Assembly (NCBI GenBank): GCA_963974645.1
Contig: CAXBEA010000006.1
Coordinates: forward strand, 1-64,000
DNA length: 64,000 bases
Reading direction: 5' to 3'
From: Motiliproteus sp963974645
Lineage (GTDB): Bacteria; Pseudomonadota; Gammaproteobacteria; Pseudomonadales; Balneatricaceae
In this document: positions 27,181 to 35,319 of the stretch, piece by piece
How the letters are laid out: each line of letters begins with the position of its first letter
Numbering within the stretch: position 1 is the first letter of the stretch
Program-made: the position numbers and the translations under genes
The notes under the pieces: generated by a model
The model's input: the letters and a program-made list of their open reading frames with translations, nothing else
Database searches by the model: none
What the model was told of the DNA's origin: nothing

Positions 27181-28401
27181 ATGACTGCCTACAACTACCA
27201 CGCCCTCAACGTCAAAGGCAGCCCCCAAAAAGGCACCCTCGAAGCCGACTCTGAGCGTCAGGCACGGCAACAACTGCGTGACCAGGGACTACTGCCAACC
27301 CAGATTGATCCGGTCAGCGCCCAATCCGAACAACCGCACAAAACCGGATTTCGGTTCGAACGTTCGCTCTCCAGCAACGATGTTGCACTCTTTACCCGCC
27401 AGCTCTCGACCCTGGTCGAATCGAGTATTCCGCTGGAAGAGTCGCTGCACGCGATCACCCGCCAGAGCGATAACAAGAAACTCAAGAGTACCGTGCTGGC
27501 GATTCGCACCCGGATCTTGGAGGGCCACAGCCTCGCCGATGCGCTGGCCCAGTATCCTCGCAGCTTCAGCGAACTATACCGCGCCATGGTTGCCGCCGGG
27601 GAGCAATCCGGCAGTCTGGGACAGGTACTGCTGCGGCTGGCTGAATACAGCGAACGCCAGCAGCAGATCCGCAGCAAAATCCAGGTCGCGCTGATCTACC
27701 CCGCCGCCCTGACCACCGTCGCTACCGGAGTGATCATGCTGCTGATGACCTACGTGGTGCCCAAGGTGGTGGCGCAGTTTGAACATATGGATCAGACCCT
27801 GCCGCAACTAACCCGGATCGTCATCGCCCTCAGCGATGGCCTCCAAGCCTACGGTCTGCATCTGCTAGGCTTGATAATTGCCCTTGTGCTGCTGATTCGC
27901 TGGCTGCTCGGCAAACCGGCCCAGCGCCTGGCCTGGCACCGCTTGCAGCTGCGTTTGCCGCTGATCCGACGGTTCGTTCTGACCCAGCAATCGCTGCAAT
28001 TTGCCCGTACCCTGGCGATCCTGGTCGGCAGCGGCCTGGATCTGATGCAGAGCTTAAAAGTGGCCACCGCGCCGGTGACCAACCTGTTTTTGAAACAGGC
28101 TGTGATCAACGCTACCGAGCGTGTCCGCGAAGGCAGCTCGCTCGCCCAGGCGCTGGAGCAGTCCGGTTCATTTCCGCCGATGCTGGTGTATATGATCGCC
28201 AGTGGTGAGCAGAGCGGCGAACTGGAGCAGATGCTGGCTCGCGCCGCCGAAAACCAGCAAGCCGAATTTGAGACCCGCGTGGCCTGGTTAGTCGGGCTGT
28301 TTGAACCGGCACTGATTTTGCTGATGGGCTGTGTGGTGTTGGCGATCGTGCTGGCGATCCTATTACCTATTTTACAAATGAATAATCTTACCGCGCTATA
28401 A
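27181..28401 (+). CDS. gspF: Type II secretion inner-membrane platform protein GspF
   Basis: A 406-aa polytopic platform protein with two repeated cytoplasmic GspF domains (FTRQLSTLVESSIPLEESL and ARTLAILVGSGLDLMQSLKV), each followed by GEQSG motifs and membrane helices (ALTTVATGVIMLLMTYVVPK and LILLMGCVVLAIVLAILLPI). It couples GspE to the pseudopilus. It starts 8 nt after gspE. Confidence 0.95.
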   Translation: MTAYNYHALNVKGSPQKGTLEADSERQARQQLRDQGLLPTQIDPVSAQSEQPHKTGFRFERSLSSNDVALFTRQLSTLVESSIPLEESLHAITRQSDNKKLKSTVLAIRTRILEGHSLADALAQYPRSFSELYRAMVAAGEQSGSLGQVLLRLAEYSERQQQIRSKIQVALIYPAALTTVATGVIMLLMTYVVPKVVAQFEHMDQTLPQLTRIVIALSDGLQAYGLHLLGLIIALVLLIRWLLGKPAQRLAWHRLQLRLPLIRRFVLTQQSLQFARTLAILVGSGLDLMQSLKVATAPVTNLFLKQAVINATERVREGSSLAQALEQSGSFPPMLVYMIASGEQSGELEQMLARAAENQQAEFETRVAWLVGLFEPALILLMGCVVLAIVLAILLPILQMNNLTAL

Positions 28402-28414
28402 CGGAGCCTGAATT

Positions 28415-28876
28415 GTGAAGATATCCCCTTTACCCCTGCCAAAAAGATTCACCCGGAAAAACCAACAGCAAGGTTTTACCCTGCTGGAGATCATGGTGGT
28501 GATCGTAATTCTCGGCTTGCTGGTTGCCGTCGTTGCGCCCAATGTATTGCAAAATCAGGATAAGGCGATGGTGCAGAAGGCCCGTGCCGATATCGCCATT
28601 CTGGAACAGGCCCTAGACCTGTATAAACTGGATAACTTCAGCTACCCCAGCACCGATCAGGGGCTCGAAGCGCTGGTCAGCAAACCCAGCGGCAATCCTG
28701 AACCCAAGCGCTACAACAGCAACGGCTACATTAAACGCCTGCCCAACGATCCCTGGGGCAACCCCTACCAATATTTGCAGCCGGGCGCGCATAACCCGGT
28801 TGATATCTTTTCGGTCGGTGCCGATGGCGAGCTAGGCGGTACTGAACTGGCTGCCGATATCGGCAACTGGGACTAA
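28415..28876 (+). CDS. gspG: Major pseudopilin GspG
   Basis: The major pseudopilin, 153 aa, has a prepilin peptidase site QQQG-FTLLEIMVVIVILG (cleavage after Gly about residue 20, conserved Glu at +5). The C-terminal region has the calcium-loop-type pattern seen in GspG (DPWGNPYQYLQPG and DIFSVGADGELGGT). The start is a GTG at 28415 supported by GGAG 8 nt upstream. The prepilin peptidase gene is not in this window. Confidence 0.95.
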   Translation: MKISPLPLPKRFTRKNQQQGFTLLEIMVVIVILGLLVAVVAPNVLQNQDKAMVQKARADIAILEQALDLYKLDNFSYPSTDQGLEALVSKPSGNPEPKRYNSNGYIKRLPNDPWGNPYQYLQPGAHNPVDIFSVGADGELGGTELAADIGNWD

Positions 28877-28981
28877 CCCAGCCCGGTTGTCGCATTAATC
28901 TCAGCGCTACAGCAAACCAACTCGGCACGAGTGTCGACAGCACATCGACAGAGGCTAAATATTCTGCCAAGGAAGCACAGT

Positions 28982-29482
28982 TTGATCAGCCGAACCCAAT
29001 CTGGCTTTACCCTGTTAGAGCTGATGCTGGTAATCCTGATCATCGGCCTGATGGTCGGCACGGTAAGCTTGGCACTGCCCGACTCTTCAGACCAGAAGCT
29101 GCAACAGCAAGCGTCGCGGCTGCATGCGCAGATCAACCTGGCCAGCCAGCAAACGGTATTCCAAAACACCGATATCGGTTTATTAGTCACCGCCGACAGC
29201 TACCAGTTTTATCAGTACCAGGGCGATAACTGGGCGCTGCTCGAACCCCAATCTAGATTTTCAGCCCGTTCACTGCCTGCCCAAGCCTTTTACGAACTGA
29301 GTCTGGACGGCCAGCCGATCGACCTGAGCGAAACCCAGCAGCCTCAGGTGCTGTTCTTCAGCGATGGCCAGATGAGTGACTTTGAGCTGGCGCTGCGCAT
29401 CGACCAGCAACCGCAGAGCTTTCGTATCCGTAGCAATCTGAGTGGCCAGACCGCACTCACCCGGACGGGGCCGAAACCATGA
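28982..29482 (+). CDS. gspH: Minor pseudopilin GspH
   Basis: A minor pseudopilin with the cleavage site QSG-FTLLELMLVILIIGLM. I favour a TTG start at 28982: AAGGA at 28969-28973 is 8 nt upstream, and the 7-residue leader LISRTQSG is the usual short type. An alternative GTG at 28931 would give a 24-residue leader without a good ribosome site. The mature protein has the GspH fold with a final RSNLSGQTALTRTG. The stop overlaps gspI (ATGA). Confidence 0.88.
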   Translation: MISRTQSGFTLLELMLVILIIGLMVGTVSLALPDSSDQKLQQQASRLHAQINLASQQTVFQNTDIGLLVTADSYQFYQYQGDNWALLEPQSRFSARSLPAQAFYELSLDGQPIDLSETQQPQVLFFSDGQMSDFELALRIDQQPQSFRIRSNLSGQTALTRTGPKP

Positions 29483-29925
29483 TTCGGGTTGATGCTTTCA
29501 CAAGCAGGCAGCGCTATCTATCACATCCATCTCCACAAAAACGGCAACAGGGGATGTCGCTGCTGGAACTGCTGGTGGCGGTGTTTATCTTCGCCGTCGC
29601 AGCTGGAGGGTTGTTTAAGGTGATCGGCGAGAACAGCCGTCATACCGAACAACTGGAGCTGCGCTTTTTTGCCCAGCTTGCCGCCAACAATGCACTGATC
29701 GAACTGCAGCTGTTGCCGCAGTGGCCGAGCCTGGGCAAGCACAGGGACAAGACCGAGCTTGGCGGTCGTCGTTTCAGCATCAGCCGCAATGTCGAAGCCA
29801 CCGACAACGCCCTGATCCGCAAAGTTACGATCAACACAGGCCTCGCCGACAGCAATACCGATCGCCTCTCAGCTGCAACTCAGCCATTGGCTGAGCTGCA
29901 AGCGTTTATGGGGCCGACACCCTGA
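29479..29925 (+). CDS. gspI: Minor pseudopilin GspI
   Basis: A 148-aa minor pseudopilin with the cleavage site QQG-MSLLELLVAVFIFAVAA preceded by a rather long 25-residue leader. GspI nucleates the pseudopilus tip together with GspJ and GspK. It is coupled to gspH (4-nt overlap) and to gspJ (TGATG). Confidence 0.9.
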   Translation: MIRVDAFTSRQRYLSHPSPQKRQQGMSLLELLVAVFIFAVAAGGLFKVIGENSRHTEQLELRFFAQLAANNALIELQLLPQWPSLGKHRDKTELGGRRFSISRNVEATDNALIRKVTINTGLADSNTDRLSAATQPLAELQAFMGPTP

Positions 29926-30554
29926 TGCGGCGCCAAGACAGACAACGGGGTTTTACCCTGATCGAGATGCTGGTTGCGGTCGGACTGCTGTCACTGCTGG
30001 GGCTGGCCTCGGCACTGGCACTCAATAGCGCGCTTCGCAGCCAATCGATCATCGGCGCCAAGCAGGATGCACTGGAGCAGTTACAGCGCACCCAGCGACT
30101 ACTCAGCCGTGACCTGGAGCAGCTTCTGCTACGTCCAAGCCGTGACAGTTTTGGCAACCCTCTGGACTTAGAGCTGATCGCCCAGCAACCCGAAGCCAGC
30201 GATAACGGCCTGCTGTTACAGTTTTTTAAAACCGGCCGGCGGCTGCTCAATCAATCCTCGCCCCGGTCACGCCTGGAGCAGGTACGTTATAGGGTAGAAG
30301 AGCAGCAGCTAATTCGTGAAACCACCACCGTACTGGATCCTGCCGGCAGTACACCCTGGCACGCGGGGGTGCTTATGGATCAAGTCACCCAGATCCAGCT
30401 ACGTTTTTTTCACCAGCAGCAATGGCACGACCAGTGGCCGCCGTTAGCCGCCACGGCAGGCACCGGCCTGCTCCCGGCCGCGATAGAGATCCAATGGCAG
30501 ACGATCCGTTTTAGCGATCTAAGCCAACTTATTTTGATCCCAGGCGGCAGTTGA
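29925..30554 (+). CDS. gspJ: Minor pseudopilin GspJ
   Basis: A 209-aa minor pseudopilin with a short leader MRRQDRQRG and FTLIEMLVAVGLLSLLGLAS. The body has the GspJ pattern LSRDLEQLLLRPSRDSFGN and LEQVRYRVEEQQLIRET. Its TGA overlaps the ATG of gspK by one base, supporting tight coupling within the tip complex I-J-K. Confidence 0.92.
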   Translation: MRRQDRQRGFTLIEMLVAVGLLSLLGLASALALNSALRSQSIIGAKQDALEQLQRTQRLLSRDLEQLLLRPSRDSFGNPLDLELIAQQPEASDNGLLLQFFKTGRRLLNQSSPRSRLEQVRYRVEEQQLIRETTTVLDPAGSTPWHAGVLMDQVTQIQLRFFHQQQWHDQWPPLAATAGTGLLPAAIEIQWQTIRFSDLSQLILIPGGS

Positions 30555-31603
30555 TGACTCTCCCACAACGGCCTTCCTATCAGCGCCTACCCAGCCAGCG
30601 ACCAGCAAAGCAACAGGGCATCGCCCTGATCATGGTGCTGCTGATCATCACCGTGGTCAGTGTCGTGGCTACCGAAACCAGCAGCCGGATTCAGTTCGAG
30701 ATCCAGAAGGCGCAGAACCGGCAGCAGTACCAGCAGAGCTATTGGTACGCGCTGGGGGCCGAGCGCCTGGCCAGGGGGTTGCTCGAAGCCGCGAGCAAGG
30801 ATCCGACGATCCATCTGGATCAGGCCTGGGCTAATGCTTTTCTGACCTATCCGATCGAGGGCGGCGGGATGTCGATTCAGATCAACGACCAGCAGAACTG
30901 CTTTAACCTCAATGCCCTCGCGACCCTCAATACCCCCGAGGTCAGCCTACCCGATCTGCCGCTGCGGCAGCGCCAACTGACACAACTGCTGCACCAGCTC
31001 GATGCGGATCCTGGCCAGGTTCCACAGCTGATCGAGCCGCTACTCGATTGGCTCGACAACGACACCCTGCCCACAGGATTCCAGGGTGTCGAAGACCTGC
31101 ACTACAACGCCCTCAGCCCTGCCTACCTGCCTGCTAACGGCGCGTTGAGCGATCTTAGCGAACTCCGCTTGATCGATGGCTTTATCCCCACCCAGGACGC
31201 TGAGAAGGAGTTTATCGAGCGGCTACGCCCCTATCTCTGCACCCTGCCGACCGATGTTCTGCGGGTCAATATCAACACCCTGCCCGCAGAACAGGCGCCG
31301 CTACTGGCCGCCCTCTCAGAAGCAAAGATTTTGGCTGAAGATATACAAGAGGCGCTAGAGCAGCGTCCAGCAGAGGGGTTCACCGATATAGAGGCGTTTT
31401 GGAGCCTGTTACCGCCGCCTACGACAGGAGCACCGCCTCTGGATGAGGGGCTGAAACCCTATTTAAGCCTGAGCTCGGAGTTTTTCCTAGCCAGGATTCA
31501 GGTCAGGTATTACGATGCCAGCCTGACCCTATTTAGTCGAATTCGGGTCACCGCCGACAAGCCGAGTACCTACCAGCGCCGTTACGGGGGCCCCAATGAG
31601 TGA
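30554..31603 (+). CDS. gspK: Minor pseudopilin GspK
   Basis: The tip pseudopilin, 349 aa, much larger than the others as expected. The leader ends AKQQG and the helix reads IALIMVLLIITVVSVVATE; Glu at +5 is replaced as is usual for GspK. The globular part has QLIEPLLDWLDNDTLPTGFQ and the helix-hairpin-like PYLCTLPTDVLRVNINTLPA. The ATG at 30554 shares one base with the gspJ stop. It overlaps gspL by 8 nt. Confidence 0.92.
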   Translation: MTLPQRPSYQRLPSQRPAKQQGIALIMVLLIITVVSVVATETSSRIQFEIQKAQNRQQYQQSYWYALGAERLARGLLEAASKDPTIHLDQAWANAFLTYPIEGGGMSIQINDQQNCFNLNALATLNTPEVSLPDLPLRQRQLTQLLHQLDADPGQVPQLIEPLLDWLDNDTLPTGFQGVEDLHYNALSPAYLPANGALSDLSELRLIDGFIPTQDAEKEFIERLRPYLCTLPTDVLRVNINTLPAEQAPLLAALSEAKILAEDIQEALEQRPAEGFTDIEAFWSLLPPPTTGAPPLDEGLKPYLSLSSEFFLARIQVRYYDASLTLFSRIRVTADKPSTYQRRYGGPNE

Positions 31604-32774
31604 ACGCCTACTACTGAGATTAGGGTCCAGCGCCGAACAACCGGTGCACTGGCTGCACTGGGATGACGCCCAGCGCCAGGTGCTCGATCAGGGCCAGCTC
31701 GGCGCGCTTAGCGATCTTAGCCAACTCACCCCACTGGCGATCCGTATCCCCTGCTACGCGCTGGTGTCCAACGCCGCGGTACTCACCACCGAAGTACAGC
31801 TACCCAATAACAGCCGTGCGGCGCGTGAGGCGATCCCCTACCAGCTAGAAGAGCAGCTGTGTGAGGAGATCGAAAAGCTCCACTTTGCCACCGCTGATGC
31901 CGTCGCTCCCGGTCGCTACCCGGTCGCGGTGGTCGCCCGCTCGCTGATGGATCTTTGGCAACAGGGGCTCTTGGCCGCAGGCATCCCGATCCAGAAACTC
32001 TGTGTCGATGCGCAATCGATCGCGCTCGTATCCGGGCAGCTGCAACAGCTCCAGCTACTGGATCAGACCCTGATCCGCGGTCCTGAAGGAGAGAGTTTCT
32101 CCTTCTCCAGCGATCAAGCCGAGTCCTGGCTGACCTTGGCTGAAAATCAACTGGGGCAGAACGCCGTAGCGCTCGATCAAACAGCCGCAGCAATAGAGCC
32201 CCCTATCAAGACAGGGCTAACAACGCTGGCGGAGCGCTTTAATCCCGACACCGCGATCGACCTGCTTCAGGGTAATTACAAACTCAGGGATCCGGTTAAA
32301 CAGCTGCTGCGGGCTTGGAAACTCCCCGCCGTGCTACTCTGCCTGATGATGGCCCTGGAGGGCGGGCAACTGCTCTGGCAGCAACAGCAGCTCGAGCAGC
32401 AGAAACAGCAGCTCGAGCAGCAGATCAGCGCGCTGTTCAGTGCCACCCTGCCTGGCAGCCGCAAGGTTAATCCTGCTGCACAGCTGGATAATGAACGTAA
32501 ACAATTGGCACAACGCAGCCGGGGCAGCGAGTTTCTTGATTTGCTGCATAAAAGCTTACCTGGTTTTAAACCAGGTCGCAGCCTGAGCATCCAAGACCTG
32601 GCTTATCAGGCCCAGACCCAAACTCTCATTCTGGAGCTGGAGGCTGATAGCCACGGCGCACTGGAACGGCTAATTGAAACCCTGTCTCAACAGGGTTTAG
32701 CGGCGCAGATCCAGCGTTCTCGGCAGCAGAATGGCCAGGTCAGCGCCCAGATCAGCATCAAGGAGGTGTTATGA
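31596..32774 (+). CDS. gspL: Type II secretion system protein L
   Basis: A 392-aa bitopic protein with an actin-like cytoplasmic domain (IPYQLEEQLCEEIEKLHFAT), one membrane helix (LPAVLLCLMMALEGGQLLW, about residue 245) and a ferredoxin-like periplasmic domain. The segment after the helix is a Gln-rich coiled coil made from a repeated CAGCAG/CTCGAG-type stretch (LEQQKQQLEQQ). GspL recruits GspE to the membrane and partners GspM. Confidence 0.92.
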   Translation: MSERLLLRLGSSAEQPVHWLHWDDAQRQVLDQGQLGALSDLSQLTPLAIRIPCYALVSNAAVLTTEVQLPNNSRAAREAIPYQLEEQLCEEIEKLHFATADAVAPGRYPVAVVARSLMDLWQQGLLAAGIPIQKLCVDAQSIALVSGQLQQLQLLDQTLIRGPEGESFSFSSDQAESWLTLAENQLGQNAVALDQTAAAIEPPIKTGLTTLAERFNPDTAIDLLQGNYKLRDPVKQLLRAWKLPAVLLCLMMALEGGQLLWQQQQLEQQKQQLEQQISALFSATLPGSRKVNPAAQLDNERKQLAQRSRGSEFLDLLHKSLPGFKPGRSLSIQDLAYQAQTQTLILELEADSHGALERLIETLSQQGLAAQIQRSRQQNGQVSAQISIKEVL

Positions 32775-33244
32775 GAGTTAATCGCTGGTACCAAAGTCTG
32801 GCTGATCGCGAGAAAATTCTGGTTGCGTTGGGCAGCAGCTGCGGCTTGATTCTGCTGCTGTTGTTGCTTATCTGGCGGCCACTGACCGCATTCAACCAGC
32901 AACTAGAAACGCAAATCAGCAGTAAAGCCCGTCAGCTGGCAACGATGCAACAGGCCGCGCAACAGATAGCGCACTATCGCCAGACCAGCCAAGGACAAAC
33001 GGGGACTGGATCGCTGCAGCAGCGGGTTACCCATACCGCAAGCTCGCTGAGAGTTAGCCTGACAAGAATGCAGAGCAGCAACGAGCAGACCCTACAACTC
33101 TGGATCGATCGGGTGGAGTTTAACAGCCTGCTGCAACTGATCGATCAGCTATCACAACAGGGGGTAGCACTCGACAAACTCAACCTGCAACCGCTGCCTG
33201 AGATCGGTTACAGTAAAGCCAGACTGACGTTGATTGAGTTATAA
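32771..33244 (+). CDS. gspM: Type II secretion system protein M
   Basis: A 157-aa bitopic protein: a short cytoplasmic N-terminus (RVNRWYQSLADREKILVALG), a helix LILLLLLLIWRPL and a periplasmic ferredoxin-like domain (QLWIDRVEFNSLLQLIDQL). It completes the inner-membrane platform with GspL, whose stop it overlaps (ATGA). It is the last gene of the plus-strand gsp operon; the gene beyond is convergent. Confidence 0.92.
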   Translation: MRVNRWYQSLADREKILVALGSSCGLILLLLLLIWRPLTAFNQQLETQISSKARQLATMQQAAQQIAHYRQTSQGQTGTGSLQQRVTHTASSLRVSLTRMQSSNEQTLQLWIDRVEFNSLLQLIDQLSQQGVALDKLNLQPLPEIGYSKARLTLIEL

Positions 33245-33303
33245 AAGAGCACAGATCAGAAAACCGCACTGCAATCATCCCAGCCTAGTAGTTATCCTAG
33301 TAT

Positions 33304-33780
33304 CTAAAGCCTTATTCCGTTTGTCGGGTCTCCCTCAGACAGCATCTGCTTTAGGATTTCACGCGCCTCAACCCCCGGCACGATGCCGCTCAGTTCTCCC
33401 TCAAGCACCGTCGCACCCTGCTCTTTAGTGATACTTACTACGGCTTTAGCCCGGCCCCGTTGATCCAGTGCCGTGATCAGCCAACTGCAGGTGATCGTTT
33501 CGCCCACATACACAGGTCCTTTGAAACGGAAGTTCATCGTTGAAGCCAGCCAGCCAATCTGGCCACCAATTTCAGTCGCCAGGCTTGCCGTTAACAGCCC
33601 GTGGCAAATCGGCGCCGAAAAGTTTTTGGCTTCAGCAAAGCGGGTGTCGAAATGGACCGGGTTATAGTCACGCGATAGCCTGGCGAAATCCCCAACTTCC
33701 TCATCGGTAAAGGTTCGGGTGATAGTGAACCCATCCCCGACTTTAAGGCCATCTGCGGCCCGCTGTCTAAAATCCTGCAT
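33304..33780 (-). CDS. MaoC-family (R)-hydratase/dehydratase
   Basis: A 158-aa hotdog-fold hydratase. The MaoC catalytic pattern is seen in SRDYNPVHFDTRFAEAKNF (Asp and His dyad) and PICHGLLTASLATEIGG. Members hydrate enoyl-CoA, for instance supplying (R)-3-hydroxyacyl-CoA for polyhydroxyalkanoate synthesis or breaking down fatty acids. AAGGA lies 10 nt upstream of the ATG. The neighbour upstream on the same strand is an MFS transporter with no evident link. The substrate is not determined. Confidence 0.87.
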   Translation of the reverse strand: MQDFRQRAADGLKVGDGFTITRTFTDEEVGDFARLSRDYNPVHFDTRFAEAKNFSAPICHGLLTASLATEIGGQIGWLASTMNFRFKGPVYVGETITCSWLITALDQRGRAKAVVSITKEQGATVLEGELSGIVPGVEAREILKQMLSEGDPTNGIRL

Positions 33781-33822
33781 CGCTAAAAGATCCTTGGCTG
33801 AATGATCACTAATGACTAAACC

Positions 33823-35073
33823 CTATTCAGGTTTTTGTTCCACCTCTTCCTGTGCTGCCTGATACAACTCGTCGGAGGTGAACTGGGTGCCTGGTTGAGG
33901 CACGAAGGGCACTTTAGGCTGCTCTCGTGGTTTGAACGCGTGCGCCACACTGTAGATCGCCAGCACCATGGCCACGATGCCATTGAAGGTAAAGAGCCCC
34001 TGCGGGCCCAGCTCACCCATCATCCAGCCGGCTACCAACGGCCCTACCACCGCGCCTATACCGAACCCGGCCAACAGCGCTCCCGAGGTCTGCATCCGCC
34101 GCTCCGGATCACCCCAGTCATTGGCATGCGCGGCACTCAACGAATAGATGGTGAAAGAGAGACAGCCATAGACAAAGCTCCCTCCCAGCAACCAGACTAA
34201 TGCGACCTCCTGTTCGACCAAAATCACCAGTACTAAACAGGCCAGCGCCAACACTACCGAGACACCGGCAATGACCAAACGTCGCTCAACCCGATCGGAG
34301 TAACGCCCGATAGGCATCTGCAGCACCAATCCGCCCAGAATACCCACCGCCATAAACAGTGATATCTGCTCGATACTAAAGCCAACCTCGGTGCCGAACA
34401 ACGGCCCCATAGTATAGAAAGCCGCGTTCATCAGCCCGGCGGCAAGTGAGCCATAGAAACCTACCGGCGAGGCCCGCAGCATCGGTGAGATTCGCAGCGG
34501 GCCCGGTGGTTCCGGCAGCGGCGCATGGGTACGGGTAAGCAATACCGGCAACAACGACAGCGAGAAGATAATCGAGGCCAGGGTGAACAGGCGAAAACCA
34601 CCCGGATCATCCAGCATCAGCAGCAGCTGCGCCGAGCCTGCACCCAGGTAGTTGATAAACATGTAGATCGACAGAACAGCACCGCGGTTATTATTCTCTA
34701 CCCGGGCGTTGAGCCAGCTCTCGGTCACCACGATCAATCCCGCCATGCTGAATCCGGCGATCAATCGCAGCCCCATCCACAGCGGCGGTGAGACAAACAG
34801 GTTATGGATCAGCGGGGTAATAGACAGCAGCGAGGCAAAAACCCCGAACGCCCGGATATGACCTACCTGATTGACCACGCTGGCAGCGTACCGGGCACCC
34901 ACAAACAGCCCCAGATAATAGCCCCCCATCACCACCCCGATCAGCAGTGACGAGAACCCCTCCATCTCGGTACGAAGACTCAGCAGGGTAGTGAATAAAC
35001 CATTGGCAAGCAGCAAAAAGCCATAACTGAGCAGCAATGCCAGCAGTTGACGCAGAGAGTGCAGAACCGGCAT
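33823..35073 (-). CDS. MFS transporter
   Basis: A major facilitator of 416 aa with about 12 hydrophobic segments. It resembles the YcaD-like group: GFSSLLIGVVMGGYYLGLFV (motif A region), GFSMAGLIVVTESWLNARV and GRYSDRVERRLVI in the second half. The C-terminal tail is hydrophilic (PKVPFVPQPGTQFTSDELYQ onward). GAGG lies 7 nt before the ATG. The substrate is unknown. It could be co-transcribed with the MaoC gene, 42 nt downstream. Confidence 0.85.
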   Translation of the reverse strand: MPVLHSLRQLLALLLSYGFLLLANGLFTTLLSLRTEMEGFSSLLIGVVMGGYYLGLFVGARYAASVVNQVGHIRAFGVFASLLSITPLIHNLFVSPPLWMGLRLIAGFSMAGLIVVTESWLNARVENNNRGAVLSIYMFINYLGAGSAQLLLMLDDPGGFRLFTLASIIFSLSLLPVLLTRTHAPLPEPPGPLRISPMLRASPVGFYGSLAAGLMNAAFYTMGPLFGTEVGFSIEQISLFMAVGILGGLVLQMPIGRYSDRVERRLVIAGVSVVLALACLVLVILVEQEVALVWLLGGSFVYGCLSFTIYSLSAAHANDWGDPERRMQTSGALLAGFGIGAVVGPLVAGWMMGELGPQGLFTFNGIVAMVLAIYSVAHAFKPREQPKVPFVPQPGTQFTSDELYQAAQEEVEQKPE

Positions 35074-35125
35074 CGATTACCTCGCGGGGATGCTAGAATC
35101 AGGTTTGAAATAGCTATCCTTGGAA

Positions 35126-35170
35126 TGGCTATTTCGACAGAAAGAATTTCAACAGAAAGAATTTCGAAAA
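35126..35170. repeat. Short 15-bp tandem repeat
   Basis: Two copies of ATTTCGACAGAAAGA-like sequence (one mismatch) and a partial third follow each other around 35132-35170, in the gap between the MFS transporter and the dehydrogenase terminator. Confidence 0.5.
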
Positions 35171-35230
35171 AAGCCATTAAAACATAAAATCGCCTAAAGC
35201 TATCTCCCGTAAGCGACCTTCTGTTTAAAC

Positions 35231-35255
35231 GAAAAAACCGGGCCTAGGCCCGGTT
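35231..35255 (-). terminator. Rho-independent terminator of the quinoprotein dehydrogenase
   Basis: The palindrome at 35236-35255 (AACCGGGCC, TA-centred, GGCCCGGTT) is followed on the minus strand by a run of six T (35232-35237 read as A on plus). It is 65 nt after the dehydrogenase stop. This is a classical intrinsic terminator. Confidence 0.88.
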
Positions 35256-35319
35256 ATAAACACTGTATAAGCAACAGAGCCAGGCTCAGTAACTTATACA
35301 GGTACTGCTTCTGATCAAC

